Below, in pieces: positions 40,801 through 48,450 of a stretch of DNA of 64,000 bases. Below the pieces are notes generated by a model. It saw only the letters and a list, made by a program, of their open reading frames with translations, made no database searches and was not told where the DNA came from. Origin of the DNA: Monarcha castaneiventris obscurior (lineage: Eukaryota; Chordata; Aves; Passeriformes; Monarchidae); contig JAMPIT010000890.1 in NCBI GenBank assembly GCA_026261815.1, forward strand, positions 12,120,001 through 12,184,000, written 5' to 3'. The stretch's first letter is position 1. The number at the start of each line of letters is the position of its first letter. Made by a program: the position numbers and the translations under genes.

Positions 40801-43800
40801 TGTCCTGTCACTACATGCCCTTGTAAAATATCTCTCTCCAGCTTTCCTATAGGCCCCCTTCAGGCACTGAAGGCCACAATAAGGTCACTCCAGAGCGCTT
40901 CCTGAGAAACTTCTGTTCTGAACTTTTGTCAGACCTGGACTTTCCATCGAGAATAATCCTAATGGAACTGTTCCAGCTGTTACAGTGATAGTAATGCCAA
41001 GAATATCACAAGAAGGCAAAAAGAAGGCAGCTGCTAGCATTTCTTAGCGTCTACCCTGATTAGTCCAGAAAACACAGGAAATTTTAAGAAAATCCATGAA
41101 CATTTCCTTTGCTGCTAGACCTGCAGATTCACAGATAACTGAAAAAGGGAAACAAGCCAGATCCGATGAAATAATTTTTATGAAAATCAAGTGGCTTTTA
41201 AACCCAAATATGATGCAGAAGCTCCTGCAGATGTCTCTCAGCAGTATGGAGCAGCCTTGCCTGGAGGATCTGAGTCCCCTGAGAAACAAGGCTGCAACAA
41301 TGCCTTCCACACATACAAATCCACTCACCTGAACAGAAGCAAGGTTACTTGGGAAACACACTGTAGTGAGGCAGTTCTGGAGTATTCCTTTCCATTAAGG
41401 CTTGAACAGAGCACATTGTAGTAAGGGGCAGGATCAAAACCTAGAGCTGTGGTGTTTAATGGGAAAATGAAGGCTTTTTCCACATGAAGAAATTTTGTCC
41501 CTGTAATTTGACGTTTTCATGTTTTGAAAGCTGTTGTATTGGGCATTGTTTCCTGTGAGGGTCTGGCTACAAAATTATCTTCTTTTTTTTCTGTTTACAT
41601 CAGCAAATGTATTTTGTATTAGGCACAAACCAAAAGCTCTTACCCAGTGCCACAGACAGAGACTCAGTTACCCAATAATTTTTAACCTGTTGGCAGCACT
41701 CAGTTGCACAAACGCACAGCTGTGGGGTAAGCTACTCCAAGCCTTGCAGAACATTGGCCACTCTGATAGCTGCTGAGATGCACATTTGCATCTGAAAGCA
41801 GGTGGCTCAGTAGCATAAAGGCAAGGCTCTTCATTTTCATCACCGTTTAGAATATTTTTAATGATTTAACTTCAATTGCTATGTCTTTTAAATGTAATAG
41901 CATTTATTAGAAACTTTCTTTAAGCAAGGACCTTTCTTCTCTTTACATCTCATACACAGAGAGTACACTGCTTATGGACTCTGCAGAAAATAGGCATAAC
42001 TTGTCAGATTTCCTGACTCCTAGCATTCAGCCAATTAAACCAAATCTGCTCTCTCCAATCTCCCTACCATTTTGTACATGAGATCTAACCCACATTTGTG
42101 TTTGCAGCTGTCTTCCTCAAGCATCTGTGAAGTGCAGAATCAATTGATAGAGGAGGTTCACAAGCTGAATTTTGTAAAAGAAAACAGCAGTGCAACCTTT
42201 ATTGAGAGAAAATTGAGCTTGGAAAGAAAGAAACCTGTTCCTTCTCCGGTGAGTACCATACATCCAAATTGTGTATGAAGCAGCCTCTTTTGATCACTTT
42301 TGAAACAAATCCATTTTTATGCTACCTAAAGGTTTGGGCTTTGTCTCTTCACTGTGACTCTGAATGAGGTTGTTGGAGTGAAGCTTTCATTGACCAGTAA
42401 CTTCTGAAGATTTTTCACTTTTTTTTCATGTTAATATCTTGAAAATCCACTTGAAATTACCTCTGATTGCACTTAGGCCTTTAAGCACATGTTAAGGCTA
42501 AGGTAGATGTAAATTTCAGTAACTTCTTTTGTTAAATACTCTTACAGTGCATCTTAGTCCTCTAATTCAGAAGATCTTTCCCTTGTGATCAGCTGTGGTT
42601 ATACATACTGGTTCTTACACACACATGCACAAACATACACACCACAGCAGAAGATTCAGAAAAATCCACCAGGAGATCTGTGTTCCCAATCTTACCAGAC
42701 GTTTCTAGAGGTTTCAGGAGTCGTTTACAGGAAAAGAAAGACTTGAGTGCAGGTTTACAGGAGAAGCTGAGGCAGTTGCAGAATTCCTTTTAGCATCAGT
42801 GAAGGTGCATGTGCGCTTGCTTCTGTGGTGTGTTAAGATCCCACTGATGTGCAGCACCCCCTCCCTACCCTCTAACCAAACCCTGAAATGAATATGCTTC
42901 CAGCAGCTAATGGCATCTTGCCCTCATTTAGAGAGGTAATTTCACACAAAAAGCAGCCAGTTTGGGTACCACTGATTTTTTTGCCTAATGCCTTATCATG
43001 CAAGTAGTTATGTGGTGTTAGCACACCTCAGCCCATTTTTGGATTATGCTTTTTTTGTGGTATTACATAGGAATACAAAGGTCATGGCTACGGAAAAGCA
43101 GTTAAGCAGGAGACAGTTCACGTGCAAAACACCAGCTCTTTGAGAGCAGAGGACAGACTAAGAGGTCTTTAATTAGTGAAATTCCTACATTTCTTTAAAA
43201 TGTGCCCTTTATTGCTCCCCTGTTACTATAGCAGTAGGACAGGTCCTTCCTGCACATGCAAAGGAGATTTGATCCCTGTGCAAGTAACTCCTTGGTCTGT
43301 GTGTAAAAACACTGGGTCAGTTGCCACATGCAGCATACACGGATTTTTATCTAGAAAAGGCCTCAGCACTACTGAGGATAAATATTAATTGCTTGCTTTT
43401 CAGCTGGAGTCCCCACGCCAAACAGAAGAGCACAGGTCCAAGCTGCTGTCCACGTACAGCACCGAGGCGCTGTACCAGGCTAAGCGCAAGTGCAATGCCG
43501 TGCAGGAATTCGATATTGACTTGCATGAAGGAGAACTGGTGGCTGTTGTGGAGCAAAAGGACTCCTTTGGAAGCACAAGCAGATGGCTTGTTGACACAGG
43601 AAGTAAGTTCTCTGCACAAATATCCCAATAACAGCTTCCCTTTGGGATATTGATTTCTTTTCATTCTGGCCCCATCTGTTTGCCTCTGTCATACTGACAG
43701 CTGCATAAAATGGTTTTTAAATTATTTTAGCAGTGTTTAGCTGTTTATTTATTTTCTGTCTCTTTACTCTGGTTTCTAGACCTCACAGGGTATGTGTATT

Positions 43801-44952
43801 CCTCCTTCCTGAGGCCTTATAATCCAGCCAAAGTGCAGAAGGATGTAGCAGAAAATGGCTTTGGTGATGATGATTTTGATGACATCAGCCTCTTTGTCTC
43901 TTCACGGCCCTCTACTGACACAAGAAGTCCAGGGTACAAGAAGAGTGACAGCAGCTCACCTCTTCACTTCTGTGAAAATCCCACATTTCAAATTTATGGC
44001 ACAGGGACCGGTGCTCTTCAGGGTATGGATGATCAGGGTGTGGATGTAAGTATGATACACACTGTGCCTGTCTTCTTGTTGTTCCTATTTCCAATCTAGA
44101 ATTACACCGTTTGTAATTTAAATGGCTTCCTTTTACTCTGGAGTGGCACTAATCTGTCAGTGTGACATGGGAATTTGTTATCCTCTGCTCTTAGATACTA
44201 CGAGGTAGGAAAAGAGACTCAGTTAAACTGTGAATTGCAGTCCTGTGTCACAGAAAACACACTGTTGCCTTATCCCACCCTGTGTATGCCTCAAGGTTCT
44301 CCCCTGGAGCAGGAACCTGCAAAATAGCTCAGTTTGGGGGATTTTCCAATGTACTGTTGACAAGAAAGCTGTGACAAGAATGCTGATCAGCAAGGCACAG
44401 AAGTGACTCATGTGCCACATTTAAGTACAGGAGCTTTAGGAAAGGTGATTCTCCACAAGGAAACCTTGCTGAAAAATTCTTCATCCAATCCATGGCCGCT
44501 TGGTGTGAGCTGAAAACCTTACCAGTGTAGTAGGTGATGAGGTCTTGGAGCTTGGTTTGTTCCTCGTGCAGAATCACCCAGATCCTTCAGTTTCACTTTT
44601 TATTTTGGTCCTGTCTAGAAATTGCAGGCCATGTGGTTGAACACTGGTTTGTACATGCTATTACATGTTTTCTGTATACAGAACTCCTACTCATACAGAG
44701 CTACATGGTAAGATGTGGCTACTTTTTTCAACTCTGATTTTGGTTTATGTGGCTTTCCTTTTTCAGATCTTCTATGCTGTTTATGCATTTCAAGCTAGAA
44801 GTGATCACGAACTCAGCCTTCAGGAGTACCAGAGGGTGAGGATACTTCGCTTTTCCGACCTGAGTGGCAATAAGGAATGGTGGCTAGCTGAAGCAAAAGG
44901 TCAGAAGGGATATGTACCATCTAATTATCTAGGGAAGATGACATATGCTTAG
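7633..44952 (+). CDS. ARHGEF38: Rho guanine nucleotide exchange factor 38 (whole gene, 14 coding exons)
   Basis: The fourteen exons join in frame (7633-7819, 18492-18685, 21159-21282, 25997-26144, 29131-29148, 33152-33351, 33852-33985, 35658-35762, 36926-37048, 39597-39917, 42108-42248, 43404-43602, 43780-44045, 44767-44952) to 2346 nt, or 781 residues; the human protein is close to 777. Order of domains: basic N-terminus (1-62), DH/RhoGEF (about 90-290, with the conserved [13 protein letters not shown] core at 238-250), BAR (about 325-530), SH3-1 (585-645), an acidic and serine-rich linker (646-720) and SH3-2 (721-781). There is no PH domain. This is the layout of the DNMBP/Tuba, ARHGEF37 and ARHGEF38 family. 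The DH domain is expected to load GTP on Rho-family GTPases, the BAR domain to bind curved membrane, and the SH3 domains to bind proline-rich partners. Substrate specificity cannot be read from sequence. All introns are GT-AG. Identity is very secure. Confidence 0.97.
13201..13221 (+). repeat. Poly-A homopolymer (21 A)
   Basis: An uninterrupted run of 21 A. It could be a simple-sequence tract or the tail of an old retrocopy, but the sequence before it shows no recognisable gene remnant. Confidence 0.9.
14180..14890 (+). mobile_element. Possible diverged LTR (unverified)
   Basis: The segment contains the tandem repeat, a G+C-richer middle part, a pyrimidine-rich stretch and then an AATAAA at about 14855 followed by short AT-rich sequence. 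This order resembles a retroviral LTR of ERVL type. I could not find convincing matching target-site duplications or terminal inverted repeats, so boundaries are guesses and it may simply be unique sequence. Confidence 0.25.
14363..14482 (+). repeat. Imperfect tandem repeat, about 30-bp unit, 4 copies
   Basis: Four consecutive units of roughly 27-32 bp each begin with GATACA or a close variant, contain a GAGC(A)AGCA-type core and end in ACTTTT. The first three are clearly related and the fourth is more diverged. It sits just before a segment with LTR-like features and may be part of its U3 region. Confidence 0.75.
18492..18685 (+). CDS. ARHGEF38: ARHGEF38 coding exon 2 (start of DH domain)
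   Basis: Completes codon 63 and encodes residues 63-127. An acidic stretch (81-85) is followed by the first conserved region of the DH domain, with the family-typical segment [13 protein letters not shown] at 100-112. Flanked by a TTTAAACAG acceptor and a GTGAGT donor, phase 0 at its end. Confidence 0.96.
18686..21158 (+). other. ARHGEF38: ARHGEF38 intron 2
   Basis: About 2.5 kb of mostly AT-rich unique sequence with a short CTT-repeat stretch near 19705-19730. No exon, RNA gene or recognisable repeat was seen. Confidence 0.6.
21159..21282 (+). CDS. ARHGEF38: ARHGEF38 coding exon 3 (DH domain)
   Basis: Encodes residues 128-168 plus one base, including [18 protein letters not shown], the helical part of the DH domain where family members have an 'LFxNIExxxxxxxxLL' pattern. 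Acceptor ATTAG, donor GTATGT, ends in phase 1. Confidence 0.96.
22098..22118 (+). repeat. Short perfect inverted repeat
   Basis: Two 9-base arms (GTTTAGTTT and its reverse complement) are separated by three A. A near copy of the left arm with its A-run follows at about 22119, so the site looks like a small local duplication. No function is implied. Confidence 0.8.
23446..23880 (-). mobile_element. Solo LTR of an endogenous retrovirus (copy 1)
   Basis: Close copy of the LTR at 40208-40648. The right end is AAGGCATCA and the left end AGATGCC, so the expected TG terminus appears mutated. Read on the - strand it has a TATAAAAG box (23601-23608), then an AATAAA signal (23508-23513), the order expected for U3-R-U5, so the LTR points against ARHGEF38. 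Flanks TGAA and TGGA may be a decayed 4-bp target duplication. No gag, pol or env reading frame is present beside it. It lies in intron 3. Confidence 0.85.
25997..26144 (+). CDS. ARHGEF38: ARHGEF38 coding exon 4 (DH domain)
   Basis: Completes codon 169 and encodes through residue 217 plus two bases. Contains [20 protein letters not shown], typical for the DH core of this family. The donor is GTAAG; without splicing, the reading frame stops at once because the next codon after AAG is TAA, formed by the donor itself. Confidence 0.96.
26145..29130 (+). other. ARHGEF38: ARHGEF38 intron 4
   Basis: About 3 kb. An AATAAA at 26959-26964 is the first one after exon 4 and could serve a transcript that reads through the exon 4 donor. 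A 177-codon minus-strand open frame (26282-26815) matches nothing I recognise. No repeats were identified. Confidence 0.55.
29131..29148 (+). CDS. ARHGEF38: ARHGEF38 coding exon 5 (18-nt microexon)
   Basis: A microexon of 18 nt between a TCTTTTGCAG acceptor and a GTAAGT donor. It completes codon 218 and encodes KKRYEE plus two bases. It is needed to join exon 4 to exon 6 with the family residues, giving ...SLKKRYEEEGKPNL..., which parallels human SLKK-----EGKPNL of the same length. Being 18 nt, skipping it keeps the frame and removes six residues in the DH domain. Confidence 0.93.
29149..33151 (+). other. ARHGEF38: ARHGEF38 intron 5
   Basis: About 4 kb. The part at 31960-32660 is richer in G+C than its surroundings and carries overlapping open frames of 150-180 codons, none similar to a known protein. 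No LTR or CR1 was recognised. Confidence 0.55.
33152..33351 (+). CDS. ARHGEF38: ARHGEF38 coding exon 6 (DH core)
   Basis: Encodes residues 224-290 plus one base. Carries the DH hallmark [21 protein letters not shown], the region that contacts the Rho GTPase in DH proteins, and [11 protein letters not shown] at the end of the domain. Acceptor AATTATAG, donor GTAAG, phase 1. Confidence 0.97.
33352..33851 (+). other. ARHGEF38: ARHGEF38 intron 6
   Basis: A 500-bp AT-rich intron; nothing recognisable in it. Confidence 0.7.
33852..33985 (+). CDS. ARHGEF38: ARHGEF38 coding exon 7 (DH to BAR junction)
   Basis: Encodes residues 291-335, a lysine-rich helical stretch containing [18 protein letters not shown], highly similar to the human segment before the BAR domain. 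Acceptor CTGCAG, donor GTACTT, phase 0. Confidence 0.96.
33986..35657 (+). other. ARHGEF38: ARHGEF38 intron 7
   Basis: About 1.7 kb. A long T-rich tract (34934-34970) is followed by an unexpected CpG-rich block at 35070-35480. No exon is supported. Confidence 0.7.
35070..35480. promoter_or_regulatory. Intragenic CpG-rich block (orphan CpG island candidate)
   Basis: About two dozen CpG dinucleotides fall within roughly 400 bp, while the intron on either side has almost none. G+C content rises to match. Open frames of about 104-107 codons cross it on both strands without recognisable similarity. It lies about 180 bp before exon 8. It could be an internal promoter or enhancer, or a GC-rich inserted sequence. 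Confidence 0.5.
35658..35762 (+). CDS. ARHGEF38: ARHGEF38 coding exon 8 (BAR domain)
   Basis: Encodes residues 336-370, with [18 protein letters not shown] and VKNISLC, the first BAR helix region in this family. Acceptor TTTTAG, donor GTGGGT, phase 0 on both sides, so the exon is a clean 35-codon cassette. Confidence 0.95.
35763..36925 (+). other. ARHGEF38: ARHGEF38 intron 8
   Basis: About 1.2 kb of unique AT-rich sequence; no exon or repeat recognised. Confidence 0.65.
36926..37048 (+). CDS. ARHGEF38: ARHGEF38 coding exon 9 (BAR domain)
   Basis: Encodes residues 371-411. The frame is open and phase 0 on both sides (TTTAG acceptor, GTAAGT donor). It is the least conserved exon against the human protein as I remember it: the LQEI core is kept but much of the rest differs. 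The position and length fit, so I accept it as the true exon. Confidence 0.88.
37502..37600 (-). mobile_element. Decayed CR1 LINE 3' fragment
   Basis: Begins with the GAATCATAG motif of the CR1 3' end in reverse orientation, then follows the CR1 pattern (GGTT-like, ...TTGGAAAA, ...ATCAAGTCCA...) with many substitutions. Element sense is the - strand. The right boundary is uncertain. Confidence 0.7.
38237..38268 (+). repeat. A-rich simple sequence
   Basis: A run of 18 A grading into CAAACAAA-type repeats, within intron 9. Confidence 0.85.
39597..39917 (+). CDS. ARHGEF38: ARHGEF38 coding exon 10 (BAR domain)
   Basis: Encodes residues 412-518, the largest exon. Contains [35 protein letters not shown] and [17 protein letters not shown], the strongly conserved BAR core with basic residues expected to face membrane. 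The acceptor is CTTTCCAG, the donor GTAAGT, phase 0. An open frame continues upstream of the acceptor but shows no similarity there. Confidence 0.97.
40115..40207 (-). mobile_element. CR1 LINE fragment, 3' part, interrupted by LTR
   Basis: Starts with CATAGAAT, the inverted CR1 3' terminal octamer, then follows the well-known CR1 tail (AAGGGACCTTAAAGA, ...CCACTAGACCAG). The element reads on the - strand. It breaks off at the LTR start and resumes at 40645-40649. Confidence 0.9.
40208..40648 (-). mobile_element. Solo LTR of an endogenous retrovirus (copy 2)
   Basis: Has perfect 9-bp terminal inverted repeats, TGATGCCTT at the left and AAGGCATCA at the right. It is flanked by a 4-bp duplication CCAG (40204-40207 and 40649-40652). 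On the - strand a TATAAAG box (near 40372) precedes an AATAAA signal (40271-40276), so the LTR is antisense to ARHGEF38. It interrupts a CR1 element. The 4-bp duplication suggests a class I (gamma-like) retrovirus. No internal viral sequence is attached. Confidence 0.93.
40649..40930 (-). mobile_element. CR1 LINE fragment, 5' part, interrupted by LTR
   Basis: Continues the CR1 sequence from the point of LTR insertion (GGTTGCTTAAAGCCCC, ...CTTGTCCTGTCACTACATGC..., ...CCCCCTTCAGGCACTG). Similarity fades after about 40930, the probable 5' truncation point. Confidence 0.88.
42108..42248 (+). CDS. ARHGEF38: ARHGEF38 coding exon 11
   Basis: Encodes residues 519-565, from the end of the BAR region into the linker before SH3-1. 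Contains [18 protein letters not shown] and [16 protein letters not shown], closely similar to human. Acceptor TTTGCAG, donor GTGAGT, phase 0 on both sides. Confidence 0.95.
42249..43403 (+). other. ARHGEF38: ARHGEF38 intron 11
   Basis: About 1.15 kb; a short CA-rich stretch near 42617-42645. No repeat family or exon recognised. Confidence 0.65.
43404..43602 (+). CDS. ARHGEF38: ARHGEF38 coding exon 12 (first SH3 domain)
   Basis: Encodes residues 566-631 plus one base. Contains most of SH3-1: [31 protein letters not shown] and SRWLVDTG. The usual ALYDY motif is replaced by ALYQAK, as in the human protein. Acceptor CTTTTCAG, donor GTAAGT, phase 1. Confidence 0.96.
43780..44045 (+). CDS. ARHGEF38: ARHGEF38 coding exon 13 (end of SH3-1 and linker)
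   Basis: Completes codon 632 and encodes residues 632-720. Starts with [17 protein letters not shown], the end of SH3-1 where Tyr stands in place of the usual Pro. It continues as a low-complexity acidic and serine-rich linker ([13 protein letters not shown], then SDSSSP). The linker diverges most from human. Preceded by a short 177-bp intron. Confidence 0.94.
44046..44766 (+). other. ARHGEF38: ARHGEF38 intron 13
   Basis: About 720 bp of unique sequence with no recognisable exon or repeat; ends in a TTTTTCAG acceptor. Confidence 0.7.
44767..44952 (+). CDS. ARHGEF38: ARHGEF38 coding exon 14 (second SH3 domain, stop codon)
   Basis: Encodes residues 721-781 and TAG at 44950-44952. It is a complete SH3 domain: [16 protein letters not shown], the EWW pair at 757-759, and GYVPSNYL at 768-775. 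It ends in GKMTYA, the same C-terminus as I recall for human. Confidence 0.98.
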   Translation: MFYAVYAFQARSDHELSLQEYQRVRILRFSDLSGNKEWWLAEAKGQKGYVPSNYLGKMTYA

Positions 44953-47923
44953 GAGGGGAAGGGCCTGTTGAGTCAGACTCTCTGAAGCAGACAGAATAAT
45001 CATCTGTTAGGTTTGCAGCAAGCAAAGCAAGCTCACAAGTGATTGACAGAAGCCACGGTATCCAGCACACAGATGATACTGAGAACCTCCATCCTCCAAA
45101 AGCCATCACCTTGTCAAGACCTGAGGGAGGGAACATTTAACAGGAAGACTGATCCTGATTAACATCCTGAAGAGCTTGCTTTTCTATTACCCCATAATTT
45201 TCTCTTTTGTCAAAGCGTCATACATCAAGACTCAACCTACAAGTACAAATCACAGATGAAATTACATTTTTCTTCCATGATATTTAGCAAATAGTATTCA
45301 AGATGAAGAGAATTAGCCTTGAAAAAGGACAAATTCAGTCATCGGGGATACTGTAGGCTAAGTTGTTCCTGAACCGTTATCTCAGTGAACACAGACACAT
45401 CTTAAAACTTGAGCTTTTTGGTTGTCTGTTTTTATCCTCAGCAGCTTTTGTGAAGAACCTTTTTTCTCAGCGGAGATTGTTGTAGTGGGAAAAGAAAAAG
45501 GGCTTCATTTTTAAGGAAACATTTCAACTTAAAACATACCAGGTGTGGTGGTACCAGTGAGTGGTCCCAGGGAAGAAAGTATGTTTAGTTAAATATGGAA
45601 ATGCAGGAAGGAAAAGAGGGGACTGTGAGCTAAGGAAGTTATACTTTTCAAATGAATTACACAACTGCTTCATATGGTAGAAACAGTTTGTAGCAATATG
45701 GAAGTGCCCCAGGTTTGAAATCCACATATGTCTCCACACTAACTGCTTTAGTGCAAGATCTGTGTAGTGAGATGAAACCTGTGTTATTAGTCTTGGGAAA
45801 TTTACTGGTTGGGAAAAAAAAAAAAAAAAAACCAAAAAGAAGAAAAGTGGTACCTTTAATGAATATTTAATGCCTCACTGATTCCTTAAGTCAGATGCAG
45901 GGATCATAATATCTAGTGAATAAGTTTCTTTAGGTTCACTGACTGCAGTGATTCCTAGGTCAGGTGGGTGCCCTGCACTTAAGATAGACTGAATGGTGAC
46001 AGGAAACACCTCCTTGAGATTCCCATTGATATCTAAGTGCTCCTCACAAGGTATTTCACCACAGCAATGCCAAGGTCCTCTAGCGGATAAGCGAAGACCT
46101 TCCTGTGCAAAAAAGAAACAAGAAAGTGATTATGCCTGCAGCAAAAAGTGTAATTGAAAGTAAACTCCTGTCAGGTATTTTCTGTGTTGCATAATTGCTT
46201 GTACTGATGACTAAAATGACAACACTGTTAAAATGAGGGGTGGGGGGCGGGTAGTGGTGCTGATTGAGGGTACACAGAAATTGCTCTAAAGCTTTTGTCT
46301 AAGTTGAAGAGTGGGGTTTGAAGAGGAAATGATTCAGAATGCTTAGTGAGATGTAATAGAAAATAACCTGTCAGCAAAGAAAGGATGAGAAAAATTAGGG
46401 CAGGTGCCACATACAATAGCTTCTGCTATGCTAATGAACCTGGTTTCATTTTCTTTAATGTCCTCAATTTTCAGATTATTTTCATAGAAGGGCAGAAAAA
46501 GTTGTCAGTCTTGCTCAGAGACTGAATGCAGTGACTCACAGAGATTAAACCTGAAATTTGTGCTGGATTAAATCATATGACAGAGAAACTTTTAGAGTTC
46601 TCAGAGACGGATATCCAGAATCTGGTGTGGGAATCTCTGTGAACTAGTGCTATCCAGTGAGCAGTAACAATACATAAAGCATTGTTTTGCCTTATTGTAC
46701 ATCACCTCAGGCACTTAAATCTTGCTGTCCCCATAGTAAGCAAAAGGGGTTCTCAGTCATTTTATGAATGGATGTAGCTGCTTTTATGGAAAGCTTCACT
46801 TTTAGTTAAATGAAGAAAATAAAGTGGAAAGGGAGTTACCAGCTTGGAAGAATGGACTGAAAGACTCACCCCTACCCTTTTACTGCTTTGCCTTTTGTAT
46901 TTTGAGATTATGGGGAAGACACACACAAGGTTTTCAGCTCTGTCTTACAATTTAGAATATTTTATTTGGAGATGATCTATACTTTCCAATAGTTGGAACA
47001 GTTTTAGAAATGACTGAATTGTACTTAATAGGCTTAATGCAGTCATGTAAGCAGAATGATGAAGTTTTGTATTTCAGACAGTGAAATTAATTAAGGGAAA
47101 GAGCCAGGAAAAGTAAGATTTCTGAAGTCTTAGCACTGAGAACTCAGCTTGAGTCACAGGGAGAGCTCCGATTTTGAGTGTTAGGTACATTCCCCATGAA
47201 AAATCAGACTCTGTGAAGGTGCCTCAAAGTGTATTCAAAAGGTGCTCTCCAAAATATTTGCTAGGTATCCTGATCCTGAAGTAACAAGGAATGAAGGATG
47301 AAATATACTGGAGTTAAGCACCTAAATTTCATTGAACTTCTGGGGGACTTGGGAACTCCTAGTAGGCCAAATGAAACCCCAGTGTATGATTAGGACCCAT
47401 AATAATTTTTATATTGTGGGATTATTATACGATTTCATTATAGCCTCATAACTTGGGATCCAGAAAAAGTACTTAATTAGGTACCCAGGTGGGTTGGCTT
47501 ACTCCATTTCAGAAATCCAAAGTTTTACCCATTATCATTTGGTATTATAATATATTGCAAACTTTTATTTTTGTTTAAAACAGATGAATGCAAACAGCAA
47601 TTGCAGAAAATTAAGAGATGCTCCTTCAATCTAAAGCATTCCAAATTAAGGAGATTTACAACAATTCATATTAGACTTGCTCAGTCACATTTTTGTTAAG
47701 ACAATGCTTTAAATACTACAAACTGAGCTGTGTTAGGGCTCCAGAAATTCATAAGAATATGCAATGGTTTTGCCACTGGATTTTTTTAATGTAGGGAAGG
47801 TTACAGTATTCTAAGAGCTTTCTTATTCTCATTAATGACAAAACTAATTTATTTTGATTGAAACAGTTTACTGGGTTGATGTTGCATTTGTTCAAATGTG
47901 TGTTTTACTTGAGCTGTTGTGAC

Positions 47924-47929
47924 AATAAA
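47924..47929 (+). terminator. ARHGEF38: Candidate poly(A) signal AATAAA
   Basis: Canonical hexamer about 3 kb after the ARHGEF38 stop codon. One of three candidates. Confidence 0.35.
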
Positions 47930-48419
47930 TATGTACAAGTACTTCCTAGATTGGGTCCACTCAAACTGAAGTGCTTCTCCATTCAGGGAATATTTTTATG
48001 TGTTGCCATTGATAACCTGGAACCCAGACAATGTCCAAGCCAGTGAACAGCAGAGTTCTAGGCTCTGACCTCTGGCTCCTCTGTGCTTCACCATCTTCCC
48101 TTTGGCTGGATGCTGCTTGTGATCTTCGAGCAGGGGTTCAGCTTTTCAATGCAAACACAGATTGAAGGATTATTCCTTCTGACTTTTCATCTTTGGAAGC
48201 TTCACTGAGTAATTATCCCTTCAAACACTAAAGTATACTTTTGCTGTCATTTTAAGATAGCTTTTAAAAATGAAGAGAGATGAAGTGGACCTAACACCTG
48301 TACTAGGAAACACAGCCATGACAATCCTTGTTCCCATAGATCTGTTGCTGATAATTCCTATTACAATATTGTTTGTTCAGAAATAGTAAAAAAAAAAACT
48401 TCTTTTAAATTATTGTAAT

Positions 48420-48425
48420 AATAAA
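48420..48425 (+). terminator. ARHGEF38: Candidate distal poly(A) signal AATAAA
   Basis: Canonical hexamer followed within 50 bases by T-rich sequence (48430-48470), a good context for cleavage and polyadenylation. Confidence 0.45.
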
Positions 48426-48450
48426 AATCTATTTTTGTAAAGATGTTTCT

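Larger units (their letters stand above)
39918..42107 (+). other. ARHGEF38: ARHGEF38 intron 10
   Basis: About 2.2 kb. Its first half is occupied by a CR1 tail (40115 to about 40930) split by a solo LTR (40208-40648). The remainder is unique AT-rich sequence. Confidence 0.75.
44953..48450 (+). other. ARHGEF38: Probable ARHGEF38 3' UTR
   Basis: AT-rich sequence after the stop codon without coding potential. Candidate AATAAA signals are at 46818, 47924 and 48420; the last is followed by a T-rich stretch of the kind expected downstream of a cleavage site. A 19-A run at about 45812-45830 is internal. Which signal is used cannot be decided without transcript data. Confidence 0.5.
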
